Source: Lachnospiraceae bacterium (GTDB lineage: Bacteria; Bacillota_A; Clostridia; Lachnospirales; Lachnospiraceae). Taken from it: 14,741 nt of DNA. The notes under the pieces were generated by a model. The model was given only the letters and a program-made list of their open reading frames with translations, did not search any database and was not told where the DNA came from. Location of the stretch: positions 1 to 14,741 of the forward strand of contig JAILPG010000225.1 in NCBI GenBank assembly GCA_024699595.1. The letters are read 5' to 3'. Shown piece by piece: positions 1-7,210 of this stretch; within the stretch, counting starts at the first letter, position 1, and every line of letters begins with the position of its first letter. The position numbers and the translations under genes are program-made.

Positions 1-2
1 AG

Positions 3-557
3 AGCCAGGAGATTGGTCTGTGTCGCGATACCCTGAATGGCACTTGCGACATCAACGATCTCCTGGCTCTTAACGCATCGATCGAGGCAGCACGTGCCGG
101 TGAGGCAGGCCGCGGATTTGCCGTAGTCGCAACAGAGATCAGTCATCTGGCTGAACAGACCAAGCAGTCGACGGAACAGATTTCAAAGATCCTTAAGGAG
201 CTTGCCGAAAACGCAGGTGCAGTATCCGAAAAGGCTACCCAGACCGTTCAGATGGCAGGCACCCAGAAGGATCTCGTAGAGCTTGTAAAGGGCGTTCTCA
301 CTGAGACAAGAGAGTGCTCTGATAAGCTCGGAGATACGCTTCGTACGGTTAACTCGGACATGAAGCGCATCAAGGATTCCAATGATGAAGTTGTTAACTC
401 GACATCAAGACTCCTTGCCACCAGTGAGGAATTCACCGCAAGCACTCAGGAGACCATCAGGATCTGCCGCAACAACATGGATAAGATCGAAGAGTCCATC
501 GACATCATGGCTCAGATCTCCGAAAAGATGCAGGAACTTGCAGATGCGCAGGGTTGA
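3..557 (+). CDS. Methyl-accepting chemotaxis protein, C-terminal signalling domain (5' end cut by window)
   Basis: An open frame enters from the left edge and stops at TGA 555-557, giving about 184 residues. The stretch at roughly 63-135 encodes the MCP hairpin tip: [15 protein letters not shown] followed by [10 protein letters not shown], the conserved segment that contacts CheA and CheW. The rest reads as heptad-rich alpha-helical coiled coil ([16 protein letters not shown] onward), as expected for the returning arm of the cytoplasmic bundle. No sensor domain, HAMP or membrane segment lies in the visible part, so the ligand cannot be guessed. No C-terminal pentapeptide tether for CheR/CheB is visible; the protein ends ELADAQG. 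The next gene starts 30 bp downstream in the same direction, so co-transcription is possible. The family assignment is firm; that it is a membrane receptor rather than a soluble one is not shown. Confidence 0.95.
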   Translation, partial: SQEIGLCRDTLNGTCDINDLLALNASIEAARAGEAGRGFAVVATEISHLAEQTKQSTEQISKILKELAENAGAVSEKATQTVQMAGTQKDLVELVKGVLTETRECSDKLGDTLRTVNSDMKRIKDSNDEVVNSTSRLLATSEEFTASTQETIRICRNNMDKIEESIDIMAQISEKMQELADAQG

Positions 558-587
558 CAGAAAAATAAGTATTAATAAGGAGACAGC

Positions 588-2219
588 GTGAAAAAAGCAT
601 TAACATTTTTTACAGCCATAACTCTGATCGCAGTACTTGCCGGATGCGGCGGCAATACTCCGGCAGAAGTGGATTTTGCCGATGATGTAAAGGACAGGGC
701 AAAAGAAGAGACCACCATTGAGATTAACGATGATAAGGAAGAAGTAGAAACAGACAACGGGGAGAGCAACGCTCCTTCCGGTCTCATCTTTTTTTCCTAT
801 AAAAAGCATCCCATGAGCCTTAAAGACGGCGATGACATGCTCGCAACCGGACAGTATTATTCGATAGAGCTTGATGAGGGCTCAAAGGAGGCATATGCAG
901 ATCTTGATAAGGCACTTAATGAGTTTAACGAGGCTCAGAAGCAGGATCTTACGCAGTTTCTGACAGATTCCCAGGGGGATGTGATGGAGCTTCGTGGTGA
1001 GGGGATGGATTTTGCCAACTATGAGATGGATGAATACATTTATCCCTCAAGGGCCGACGGCAAAGTTTTCTCGCTGATCCTTCAGACCTACGGCTATTAC
1101 AGCGGTGCGCACGGCAGTTCAACATACCATGGCTACAATATCGACACAAGTACGGGACGTGATATTGAGTTTGATGAAGTCATTAAGGATAAGAGCAATC
1201 TTTCGGGCATCATCTTTGATGATCTTATTGCGCAGAATGAGGATCTGGTGGAGTATTTTGAGACCTGCCCGACCGATAAGGATAATCTCATTTCCGAAAT
1301 GGAGGATGCTTTTTCCAAAGATACTGAGAATTTTGCCTGGGCTATAAGATATGACGGGCTGGATATAGTCTTTAACGACTATGCAATGGGTTCCTATGCC
1401 GCGGGTGCAAGGGGCCTTAAGCTCCTGTTTAAGGATCATCCGGAGATCTTTACGGACACATTTAATGACAGTGTAGACGGTGAATATCCCGATATCGAAG
1501 GTCAGGGAAAAGAGCTTCCCGACGCTGAGGAAGAGATCATAGAGGCGGATGTTTCTTCTGATGGTTCCAAGGTTACCAGAGCAGGCAGCGAGTCACTTGA
1601 CTCAGGAAAAAAAGATCAAAAACCATCTGCCGTAAAACAGATCGAGCTTACACCTGATCTGCAGTACAAGTTAAACGTGTTCATCAGCAATTTCGCCGAG
1701 CAGGGAATGGGTGAATTTGACCAGGCTTATCCGGATGTAAAGCAGATAGTGGATTTTGCCTATATGTGGAAAAGGATCAACAAGCCCGAAGAAGTTAAGA
1801 TAGACGGACAGTTTTATAAGATAAGCATTGATGACATTAAGGAACTGTGCGATAAATATTTCGATTATAAAATAAGCTCCGAGGAGCTTAATGGTTATAC
1901 CTGGGATGATGCTGATTTTGAATGCATAAAGGATGGCTATTATTACAGGGCGGCAGCTGACGGTGAGGCCTATACCGGATTTGCCATTGTCGATACTGCA
2001 GAGGATGCAGGGGATGGCACGTTTTGGGTGTATTTTACGACCTTCAGCCTTGATCTTGAAGATTACTGGAACAACGATGAGGTGATCCCCAAAAAGTACT
2101 ATAAGCTTTCCCTTACGGATGCGCGCAAGACTCCCGAGATCGTCGAGGGCTACGGCGGTATGGCGATCGTCAAAAAGGACGGGGATTCCTATAAGCTGCA
2201 GTATTATAAGACGTATTAA
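588..2219 (+). CDS. Lipoprotein with DUF3298 (RsiV/PdaC-like) domain and a second C-terminal domain
   Basis: The 543-residue product begins with GTG at 588, chosen because AAGGAG lies at 577-582 and because the frame then opens on a lipoprotein signal peptide with lipobox LAGC (Cys20). It should be exported and lipid-anchored. Residues 23-62 are an acidic linker. Residues about 65-290 resemble the DUF4163/DUF3298 module of RsiV and PdaC: YYSGAHGSSTYHGYNID near 170-186, then DIEFDEVI, then DGLDIVFNDYAMGSYAAG near 256-273. A second acidic, low-complexity linker spans about 300-350. The C-terminal part (about 351-543) starts with KLNVFISNFAEQ, a segment I recall from other clostridial lipoproteins but cannot assign a function. 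In RsiV this module binds lysozyme; here there is no sigma factor or transmembrane anti-sigma part, so such a role is only speculation. Fold assignment is fairly sure, function unknown. Confidence 0.85.
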   Translation: MKKALTFFTAITLIAVLAGCGGNTPAEVDFADDVKDRAKEETTIEINDDKEEVETDNGESNAPSGLIFFSYKKHPMSLKDGDDMLATGQYYSIELDEGSKEAYADLDKALNEFNEAQKQDLTQFLTDSQGDVMELRGEGMDFANYEMDEYIYPSRADGKVFSLILQTYGYYSGAHGSSTYHGYNIDTSTGRDIEFDEVIKDKSNLSGIIFDDLIAQNEDLVEYFETCPTDKDNLISEMEDAFSKDTENFAWAIRYDGLDIVFNDYAMGSYAAGARGLKLLFKDHPEIFTDTFNDSVDGEYPDIEGQGKELPDAEEEIIEADVSSDGSKVTRAGSESLDSGKKDQKPSAVKQIELTPDLQYKLNVFISNFAEQGMGEFDQAYPDVKQIVDFAYMWKRINKPEEVKIDGQFYKISIDDIKELCDKYFDYKISSEELNGYTWDDADFECIKDGYYYRAAADGEAYTGFAIVDTAEDAGDGTFWVYFTTFSLDLEDYWNNDEVIPKKYYKLSLTDARKTPEIVEGYGGMAIVKKDGDSYKLQYYKTY

Positions 2220-2354
2220 AGATTCGGTATTGAAGAGGATCCCGGATCATTTCGGGTTAAGGAGAGAAGCAACAGAGCTGCTTGCCCAAATTATTATAGT
2301 AATAAAAATGCCGAAAAGCTGTCGGGCAGAGTAGGCGGGAAATGAGGATATAAA

Positions 2355-4310
2355 ATGAAAAACAGAGCAGGATTTTTTTCATGGATCGCACGCAGATCAA
2401 GGCTTACATTAAGCCTCTGCATCATGCTTATGCTGTCCATGCTTCTGACTGCCTGCGGTGACACGGATGTTGTAGCAGTTATAACCAAAACCGGCGGGGA
2501 CAGCTCGCTTATCGGAAAGTACATTCCCATCATCGGTGAGATGAGCGGAGTGGCTCTTGTCGGAGATGACCTTGACGGATTTTCGATCGAGTTGAGTAAG
2601 GGCGGCAAGGGTACGATAACCGCAGAGGGCGAAACGTCCAAGCTTAAATGGAAAGAGGATGGAAGCACCCTCATCATAAGGGCTGACGGTGAAGAGATGA
2701 CCGCACAGATCGAGGATGGATGCCTGATCTTTGACGACCTGTTTGGAATGGGCATGAAGTTTACCTTTGCCAAGGAAGGCAGCGACGCAGCGGATCCTTC
2801 GCTGTATCTTCCCGAGGCGGAAAAATACCTGCTCGGTGACTGGCAGTCCACAGAGGTAACCGATATTCTCGGTGATCCGGTGGATCCTTCGGTTCTTAAG
2901 TCTGATGATCTTTTTATCACTTTCAGGGGTGATCATACGGCTGACGTTACGGTCGAGGGAAAAGAATACAAGGATGTGCGCTGGAACAACCTCGATAACT
3001 ACGGAGCGCTTGAAAGTGACGATCTGAATATTTCCTGGGAACCTGACGAGAGCAGGGACGGACTCAGGATCGATTATGTAAAGGACGGAGATTACTATAC
3101 CTTCTTTTGCCCGAAGGGCGGGACTTCAGGCAAAAAAGGTGATTCCGGTGCTTCTAAGGATGACGATCAGAGCAAAAAGGCAGCTGCAGGAAACGAAGAG
3201 CTCTACAGTGTGATCGGCACCTTCGAAGGTGACTGGGTCGGCCAGCTGGTATATGAAAAAGGAACCGGTTCATGGGAGGATTTTGAGGATATCAGCGGTA
3301 ATGTGGTGGCGCGTTTTGTTTTTGACGAAAACGGAGGTGTGACACCTTATTTTGCGGCAAACGTAAAGGAAGAGTACGATCAGTTCAGGGATATGAAGGC
3401 CGAGATCGATCTGGAGCATGAATGCCTGATGGTAACGGGTAATTACCTTGACAATCCCATGGAGCTTACCGCAGCCGTTGTGGAGAACGGGCTTTTATGC
3501 ATGTTCTATACGATCTACGGAAGCGGTGATGATTCCGTTGATGTCGCGATAGGTATGAGAAAATTCGGAGATGCATGGTCTGATGATGATTATCCGAGAA
3601 TGTCGGATTCCAACGCCAAGGCCATGGAAGAGGATGGCTTCACCCTCGAAGAAGTGGTAAGCTACTTTGACTCATATCCCAAGCCGATACCCGATCCCTC
3701 ACATATTGCCGAGCTTATGGGCGTGAGCGGATCAAAGCTTCCTTCTACGGAGAAGCTTGAAAATGCGGATTCCGGGAAAAAGCAGACCGGCAGTTCGAAA
3801 TTCTGCGATTACTGGGATAAGGACTGGTACGGCTGGTACGAGCTTGAAAGCTGTAAGGGTGATTATGAGAATCTTGAGGGTGCAAGATGGGACTGCTGCG
3901 GTGCGATCTTTGTAAACGATGATGACAGCGGATCGATATTTTTGTTTGATGAGGAAGGCTCGGTCGATGATCTCTTCTGTGCCTGTGAAGTTTCTTTCCT
4001 TGACGGTGTATCATCTGTCGGATGCATGCAGAGTGAGGAGGGTTATTTCTGGAGCAGCGAGCCTAACATCCATCATGCGGACTGGTCCGTGGAGCCTGAG
4101 ATATCGCCCTTCAAGGATTTTGATAATCTTATCTATATTACAGGGATCTACGAGGACGATGACGGAAAATTCAGATATGACATCTACCTAAAGCCCTGGG
4201 GCGCAGACTGGGAGGATGTAAGGGATTATGATGACCAGTTCCTTCCCACAAGCTATGACAGCTGGTATGTGGATGTGATGAATGACTATATGCCCGACAA
4301 GATCGGGTAA
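2355..4310 (+). CDS. Large acidic multi-domain lipoprotein of unknown function
   Basis: The 651-residue product starts at ATG 2355 with GAGGA at 2344-2348. It has a long basic N-region (residues 1-20), a hydrophobic stretch and a lipobox LTAC with Cys34, so surface anchoring is expected. I do not recognise a named family. By eye there are at least four parts. Residues about 50-142 and 155-255 are two beta-rich, lipocalin-like repeats with the pattern of glycine-rich strands ending in a KFTFAKEG or YTFFCPKG edge. A Gly/Ser/Lys/Asp linker covers about 255-280. A third beta-rich unit starts at GTFEGDWVGQLVY (about 288-405). A distinct Trp/Cys-rich C-terminal part (about 483-651) contains DWYGWYELESC and RWDCCGAIF, with seven cysteines between 484 and 557. 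The gene follows the DUF3298 lipoprotein by 135 bp, same strand. Acidic composition fits an exported protein; substrate or partner cannot be inferred. Confidence 0.85.
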   Translation: MKNRAGFFSWIARRSRLTLSLCIMLMLSMLLTACGDTDVVAVITKTGGDSSLIGKYIPIIGEMSGVALVGDDLDGFSIELSKGGKGTITAEGETSKLKWKEDGSTLIIRADGEEMTAQIEDGCLIFDDLFGMGMKFTFAKEGSDAADPSLYLPEAEKYLLGDWQSTEVTDILGDPVDPSVLKSDDLFITFRGDHTADVTVEGKEYKDVRWNNLDNYGALESDDLNISWEPDESRDGLRIDYVKDGDYYTFFCPKGGTSGKKGDSGASKDDDQSKKAAAGNEELYSVIGTFEGDWVGQLVYEKGTGSWEDFEDISGNVVARFVFDENGGVTPYFAANVKEEYDQFRDMKAEIDLEHECLMVTGNYLDNPMELTAAVVENGLLCMFYTIYGSGDDSVDVAIGMRKFGDAWSDDDYPRMSDSNAKAMEEDGFTLEEVVSYFDSYPKPIPDPSHIAELMGVSGSKLPSTEKLENADSGKKQTGSSKFCDYWDKDWYGWYELESCKGDYENLEGARWDCCGAIFVNDDDSGSIFLFDEEGSVDDLFCACEVSFLDGVSSVGCMQSEEGYFWSSEPNIHHADWSVEPEISPFKDFDNLIYITGIYEDDDGKFRYDIYLKPWGADWEDVRDYDDQFLPTSYDSWYVDVMNDYMPDKIG

Positions 4311-4312
4311 GA

Positions 4313-4361
4313 AAAATGGCCCACCGGGATGGTGTTAGTGTCCATTTCCGGGGGCCATTTT
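4313..4361. terminator. Bidirectional intrinsic terminator between convergent genes
   Basis: A 20-nt left arm starting AAAATGGCCC (4313-4332) and a right arm ending GGGGGCCATTTT (4342-4361) form a long, slightly imperfect hairpin with a 9-nt loop. The arms end in A-rich sequence on the left and TTTT on the right, so each strand reads as a GC hairpin followed by U residues. It sits 3 bp after the stop of the second lipoprotein gene and 28 bp after the stop of the reverse MurD-CapA gene, the expected place for a shared terminator. Confidence 0.8.
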
Positions 4362-4388
4362 GCAGAGTGTTGTCCGGGATCGCTCCCG

Positions 4389-6764
4389 TCAGCTCATCTG
4401 CTTTAGTATATATTGTTTGATATCTTCGAGGCGGCTTTCTTTCCAGCCGCCTTTTTTTTCCTCCTCGGCAAGCGGGCAGATAATGTAGAAATCAAGGACC
4501 TCTCCGGGTACACGACCGCTCCTTAGCGGCTCCATGAAGTTGTTTTCCCAGTCTTTTTCTGTAGCATTTTTATATTTGTCGGGATATAAAAACAGCTGCT
4601 GGCGCTTGGTCGCTTCTATGAACATCTTTGCGGACAGCGGAGAGAGCTTGTTGTATTCTTCTTCGGGAACATCCTGAAAGATCACGGGAAGTTCATCGCT
4701 TATTACATGCTCATTTTCCCTGTCGATCCTTAATCCCTTTGCCTCGAAACGGTATCCGTTCTCATCAAAGAAAAGCTGCAGTACGATCCCCTTTTCGGTA
4801 TTGTACTGTGATCTCTGGTAATCCGTGTCAAAGATAAAGTTGCCCAGTGAGTAAAAGATCGCCTTGTCCCCCACTAGCTCATAATTCATGGGGACGTGCG
4901 GATGATGGGCGACCACGATGTCGGCCCCCATGTTCAGATATTCAAGGTAGCGGTCCCTCGTGTAAGGTGAGGGCAGTGCGGTGAATTCTTCTCCGCCGTG
5001 TGCTACAACTACGCACCACCTGCAGGTCTCCTTGATCTTTGTGATGACTTCCTGTATCGACTCCATGTCGCTCCAGCTTAAGCACCCTGCCTTATCCTCT
5101 TCGGCTTTTCTGCAGGCTCTCTGATAGCCCACTCCGAACATTCCTATTCCGCCTGCCTCCTGCAGGATGACGGGACGCTTGGCTTCCTCAAGGTTCATGC
5201 CGACGCCGATCGTCTGGCAGTCACATTTTTTTGCCTCGCGAAGACTCATCTCAAGGCCGTAGGCTCCTGCGTCCATTATGTGATTGTTGCAGAGATTCCA
5301 GATATCTGCATTAATGTCCTTAAAAAGGGACACTGCCTCAGGATCGATCGTATGCATGAGGCGCATTTCCATGGCCTTAACCTTCTCGGCCTGATCGTCT
5401 ACGAGGGCTCCCTCGACATTTATGATCACATGATCGGAGGCTTTCAGCATTTCCTTTATGTCAGGGGAGATAAGATCCTTATCTTCCCATTTTCTCTTCA
5501 TATAATGGTCAAAAGCGATGTCGCCGGTAAATGTAAGCGTCGTTTCCTTTTTTATCAGGCGGCAGAATGCGTTTCCGCGTGCCTCGAAATTCTTGAAGTA
5601 TCCGTAAGAAGCGGCAGCAGGCGAGAGGATGATCGCATGGCCTTTTTCCGTTATCTGTGAAGCTTTCTCCACCGCTGCTTTAAGGTCTTCCTCATAATGG
5701 CAGCAGGAAAGATCCGACACTGCGTCGTAGACTCTTTTTCCCGAAGCATACATCATGATGTAGTTATAATCCTGATGCTCTTTTATGTAATCGATCAGGA
5801 TATCGTAATCGATGCCCCTGTCCATTCCGCCGATAAGGAGTGTTCCGGTGTTTGGAATGCTCTCTGCAGCGGCGATCGCAGCCTCGGGGATCGTGGAGAT
5901 CGAATCGTTGTAGTAGTCGATGCCGTCTTTTGTGGCGACATATTCGAGACGGTGATGCAGTCCCCTAAACCTCTTAATGCTGTTTCTGACCGCTTCCCCG
6001 TCGCAGTTAAAGAGGTCTGTGCAGATCTTATATACAACACTTGCGTTATACTGATTGTGTTTGCCGAAAAGAGAAGTCTCAAACTGCATGACATCAGCTT
6101 TTGTGATCCGGTGTATCTCAGCTTTTGTGGAGATCTCGGGCACATTTTCCCCTGCGTAGAAGTAGTCGTTTTCATTCTGATGCAGGGCGATGTTTGCCTT
6201 GGCTTTGAAATAATTCTCTCTGGTTCCGTAATAGTCGAGGTGATCCTCGTAGAGATTCAGAAATACCGCGATATGAGGGGATCTGTATGCGTGGGCCAGC
6301 TGGTGGCAGGACATTTCGTATACTATGACCGTGTCCTCATCGATCCTGTCATAGGTATCCAGACAGGGGTATCCGATGTTTCCCACGAGCAGTATCTTCT
6401 TATCGGTACAGTCCGTGAGCACATGATACAGAAGCGATGCGGTGGTGCTCTTGCCCTTGGTGCCGGTGACGCCTATTATCTTATCGGAAAACTCTTCCAG
6501 AAAGAGGTCAGTGGAAGAAGTGTACTTATTATTGTACACATCGGCCTTGATCCCGGGGCTCTTTATTATGAGATCGTATTTTCCCTCATCGATCCCGTCC
6601 TGCTTGCCCTCGAATACCTCGAGTGATGAGACTTCGCAGTGCTTTTTTATGAATTTCTCTACAGACCGGCCTTCCAGTCCGTAGCCCCATATCAGTATTT
6701 TCTTTCCGGATAATATTTCTGCGATCTTCAAATGATTGCCCTCTGATTGTGTTTCTTTGATCAT
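4389..6764 (-). CDS. Fusion of MurD-like amino-acid ligase and CapA-like (poly-gamma-glutamate synthesis) protein
   Basis: The frame encodes up to 791 residues. Residues about 18-406 are a full MurD-type ligase: Rossmann-like start KKILIWGYGLEGRSV, ATP loop GVTGTKGKST (98-107), E150 in EMSCHQL, DH at 174-175, likely carbamylated K189, HHRLEYV (270-276), NDSISTIPEA (286-295), GGMDRGID (312-319) and the C-terminal SPAAASYGYFKNFEARGN (381-398). Residues about 407-700 are a CapA/PgsA-type metallophosphoesterase-like domain: TFTGDIAFD (411-419), NVEGAL (449-454), NNHIMDAG (493-500), VVVAHGGEEF (585-594), AHHPHVPM (619-626) and YSLGNFIFD (638-646). Residues 700-791 are an extra tail. There is no signal peptide or membrane segment. 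The start is uncertain: ATG 6764 lies inside a short tandem repeat and lacks a Shine-Dalgarno, whereas TTG at 6731 has GAGG 8 nt upstream and would give 780 residues. The ligase should join an acidic amino acid to an acceptor in the cytoplasm; the CapA role is not established. Confidence 0.9.
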   Translation of the reverse strand: MIKETQSEGNHLKIAEILSGKKILIWGYGLEGRSVEKFIKKHCEVSSLEVFEGKQDGIDEGKYDLIIKSPGIKADVYNNKYTSSTDLFLEEFSDKIIGVTGTKGKSTTASLLYHVLTDCTDKKILLVGNIGYPCLDTYDRIDEDTVIVYEMSCHQLAHAYRSPHIAVFLNLYEDHLDYYGTRENYFKAKANIALHQNENDYFYAGENVPEISTKAEIHRITKADVMQFETSLFGKHNQYNASVVYKICTDLFNCDGEAVRNSIKRFRGLHHRLEYVATKDGIDYYNDSISTIPEAAIAAAESIPNTGTLLIGGMDRGIDYDILIDYIKEHQDYNYIMMYASGKRVYDAVSDLSCCHYEEDLKAAVEKASQITEKGHAIILSPAAASYGYFKNFEARGNAFCRLIKKETTLTFTGDIAFDHYMKRKWEDKDLISPDIKEMLKASDHVIINVEGALVDDQAEKVKAMEMRLMHTIDPEAVSLFKDINADIWNLCNNHIMDAGAYGLEMSLREAKKCDCQTIGVGMNLEEAKRPVILQEAGGIGMFGVGYQRACRKAEEDKAGCLSWSDMESIQEVITKIKETCRWCVVVAHGGEEFTALPSPYTRDRYLEYLNMGADIVVAHHPHVPMNYELVGDKAIFYSLGNFIFDTDYQRSQYNTEKGIVLQLFFDENGYRFEAKGLRIDRENEHVISDELPVIFQDVPEEEYNKLSPLSAKMFIEATKRQQLFLYPDKYKNATEKDWENNFMEPLRSGRVPGEVLDFYIICPLAEEEKKGGWKESRLEDIKQYILKQMS

Positions 6765-6797
6765 GATTCTATGATCGTGTTTCTATGATCATGATTC
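6742..6797 (-). repeat. Two 28-bp (four 14-bp) tandem repeats over the MurD-CapA start
   Basis: Read on the reverse strand, four consecutive 14-nt units occur: GAATCATGATCATA, GAAACACGATCATA, GAATCATGATCAAA and GAAACACAATCAGA. Taken as two 28-bp units they match at 25 of 28 positions. The downstream copy contains the annotated ATG (6764). The upstream copy contains an equivalent ATG (6792) that opens an abortive frame, M-I-I-E-T-R-S then TAG at 6769-6771, ending 4 nt before the next ATG. The unit includes the palindrome TGATCA, so protein binding is another possible reading. Confidence 0.8.
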
Positions 6798-6811
6798 AGT
6801 ATTGATATTTG

Positions 6812-6872
6812 CTGCCGTGGCGGCAGGATGCTAAATGCCTTGGCAGGATGCTAAATGCCGCCTAGGCAGGAT
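6812..6872. repeat. Tandem 20-bp repeat with flanking hairpin in the MurD-CapA leader
   Basis: GGCAGGATGCTAAATGCC occurs at 6822-6839 and again at 6842-6859, a period of 20 bp; a partial GGCAGGAT follows at 6865-6872. Each unit begins GGCA and ends TGCC, so each is itself an interrupted inverted repeat. Just outside, CTGCCG-TGG-CGGCAG (6812-6826) is a perfect 6-bp hairpin. If the reverse promoter near 6927-6955 is real, all of this lies in the 5' leader of the fusion gene mRNA. Confidence 0.8.
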
Positions 6873-6926
6873 AGTTTTGTCATAGTGGCTGCTTTGTCAG
6901 GTGTCTCGATCTCAGACAGCTATGTT

Positions 6927-6955
6927 ATTCTAACACAACAAAGGGGTGTCTTCAA
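6927..6955 (-). promoter_or_regulatory. Candidate sigma-A promoter for the MurD-CapA gene
   Basis: On the reverse strand TTGAAG (6955-6950) is followed after exactly 17 bp by TAGAAT (6932-6927), matching 4/6 and 5/6 of the consensus. Transcription from here would give a leader of roughly 160-190 nt containing the 20-bp and 28-bp repeats. Prediction by eye only. Confidence 0.45.
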
Positions 6956-6956
6956 C

Positions 6957-7026
6957 ATTGGCACGCCTTTAGTATTGGCACGCCTTTAGTATCGGCATGC
7001 CTTTACCTATCGGCATGCCTTTACCC
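6957..7026. repeat. Four tandem 17/18-bp repeats with core GGCAYGCCTTTA between divergent promoters
   Basis: Units are ATTGGCACGCCTTTAGT at 6957-6973 and again at 6974-6990 (identical), then ATCGGCATGCCTTTACCT at 6991-7008 and ATCGGCATGCCTTTACCC at 7009-7026. The core GGCATGCC is a perfect 8-bp palindrome in the last two units and nearly so in the first two. The array starts 2 bp beyond the -35 of the reverse promoter candidate and ends 48 bp before the -35 of the forward one, a position typical of regulator binding sites. The 17/18-bp spacing is less than two helical turns, so sites would not all face the same side. Confidence 0.85.
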
Positions 7027-7074
7027 TGCCATTTCGACCTACACCCCTTGACGCTTCCATTTCCTGTCTTCACA

Positions 7075-7102
7075 TTGACAAGGCTGTTTAGTATACTATG
7101 TT
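7075..7102 (+). promoter_or_regulatory. Candidate promoter of the GH3 gene
   Basis: A perfect TTGACA (7075-7080) is followed after 16 bp by TATGTT (7097-7102). The resulting leader would be about 100 nt and includes an inverted repeat GCACCC (7128-7133) / GGGTGC (7157-7162). The -10 element is weak, so the exact start point is uncertain. Confidence 0.45.
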
Positions 7103-7210
7103 TGATAAGTGTATGGAAAAGAGAAAAGCACCCCGAGAAGGAAAAAACGCTTGTCAGGGTGCAAATGTAAAGAAGAATCAGAAGAATACGTTGCAGAAAG
7201 GGGTCGGAGG

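Noticed and set aside
554..582. TTGACA at 554-559 as a promoter for the first lipoprotein gene
   Set aside because: It overlaps the chemoreceptor stop codon and the only -10-like sequence (TATTAA, 570-575) is 10 bp away, too close.
2241..2256. Hairpin CCCG/CGGG after the first lipoprotein gene as terminator
   Set aside because: The stem has only four pairs and no T-run follows.
2294..2920. 208-codon reverse open frame over the second lipoprotein gene
   Set aside because: Shadow of the lipoprotein gene, which has a signal peptide and lipobox; Ser/Pro-rich antisense composition.
5697..6626. 309-codon forward open frame antisense to the MurD-CapA gene
   Set aside because: It lies wholly within a strongly supported reverse gene, has no ribosome binding site or recognisable motif, and is explained by the codon usage of the opposite strand.
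6957..7026. CRISPR array
   Set aside because: The repeats are directly adjacent with no spacers, only 17-18 bp long, and no cas gene is present.
7109..7210. GTG 7109 as start of the GH3 gene
   Set aside because: It would place a charged 34-residue extension before the lipoprotein signal peptide and sits directly after the promoter without a ribosome site.
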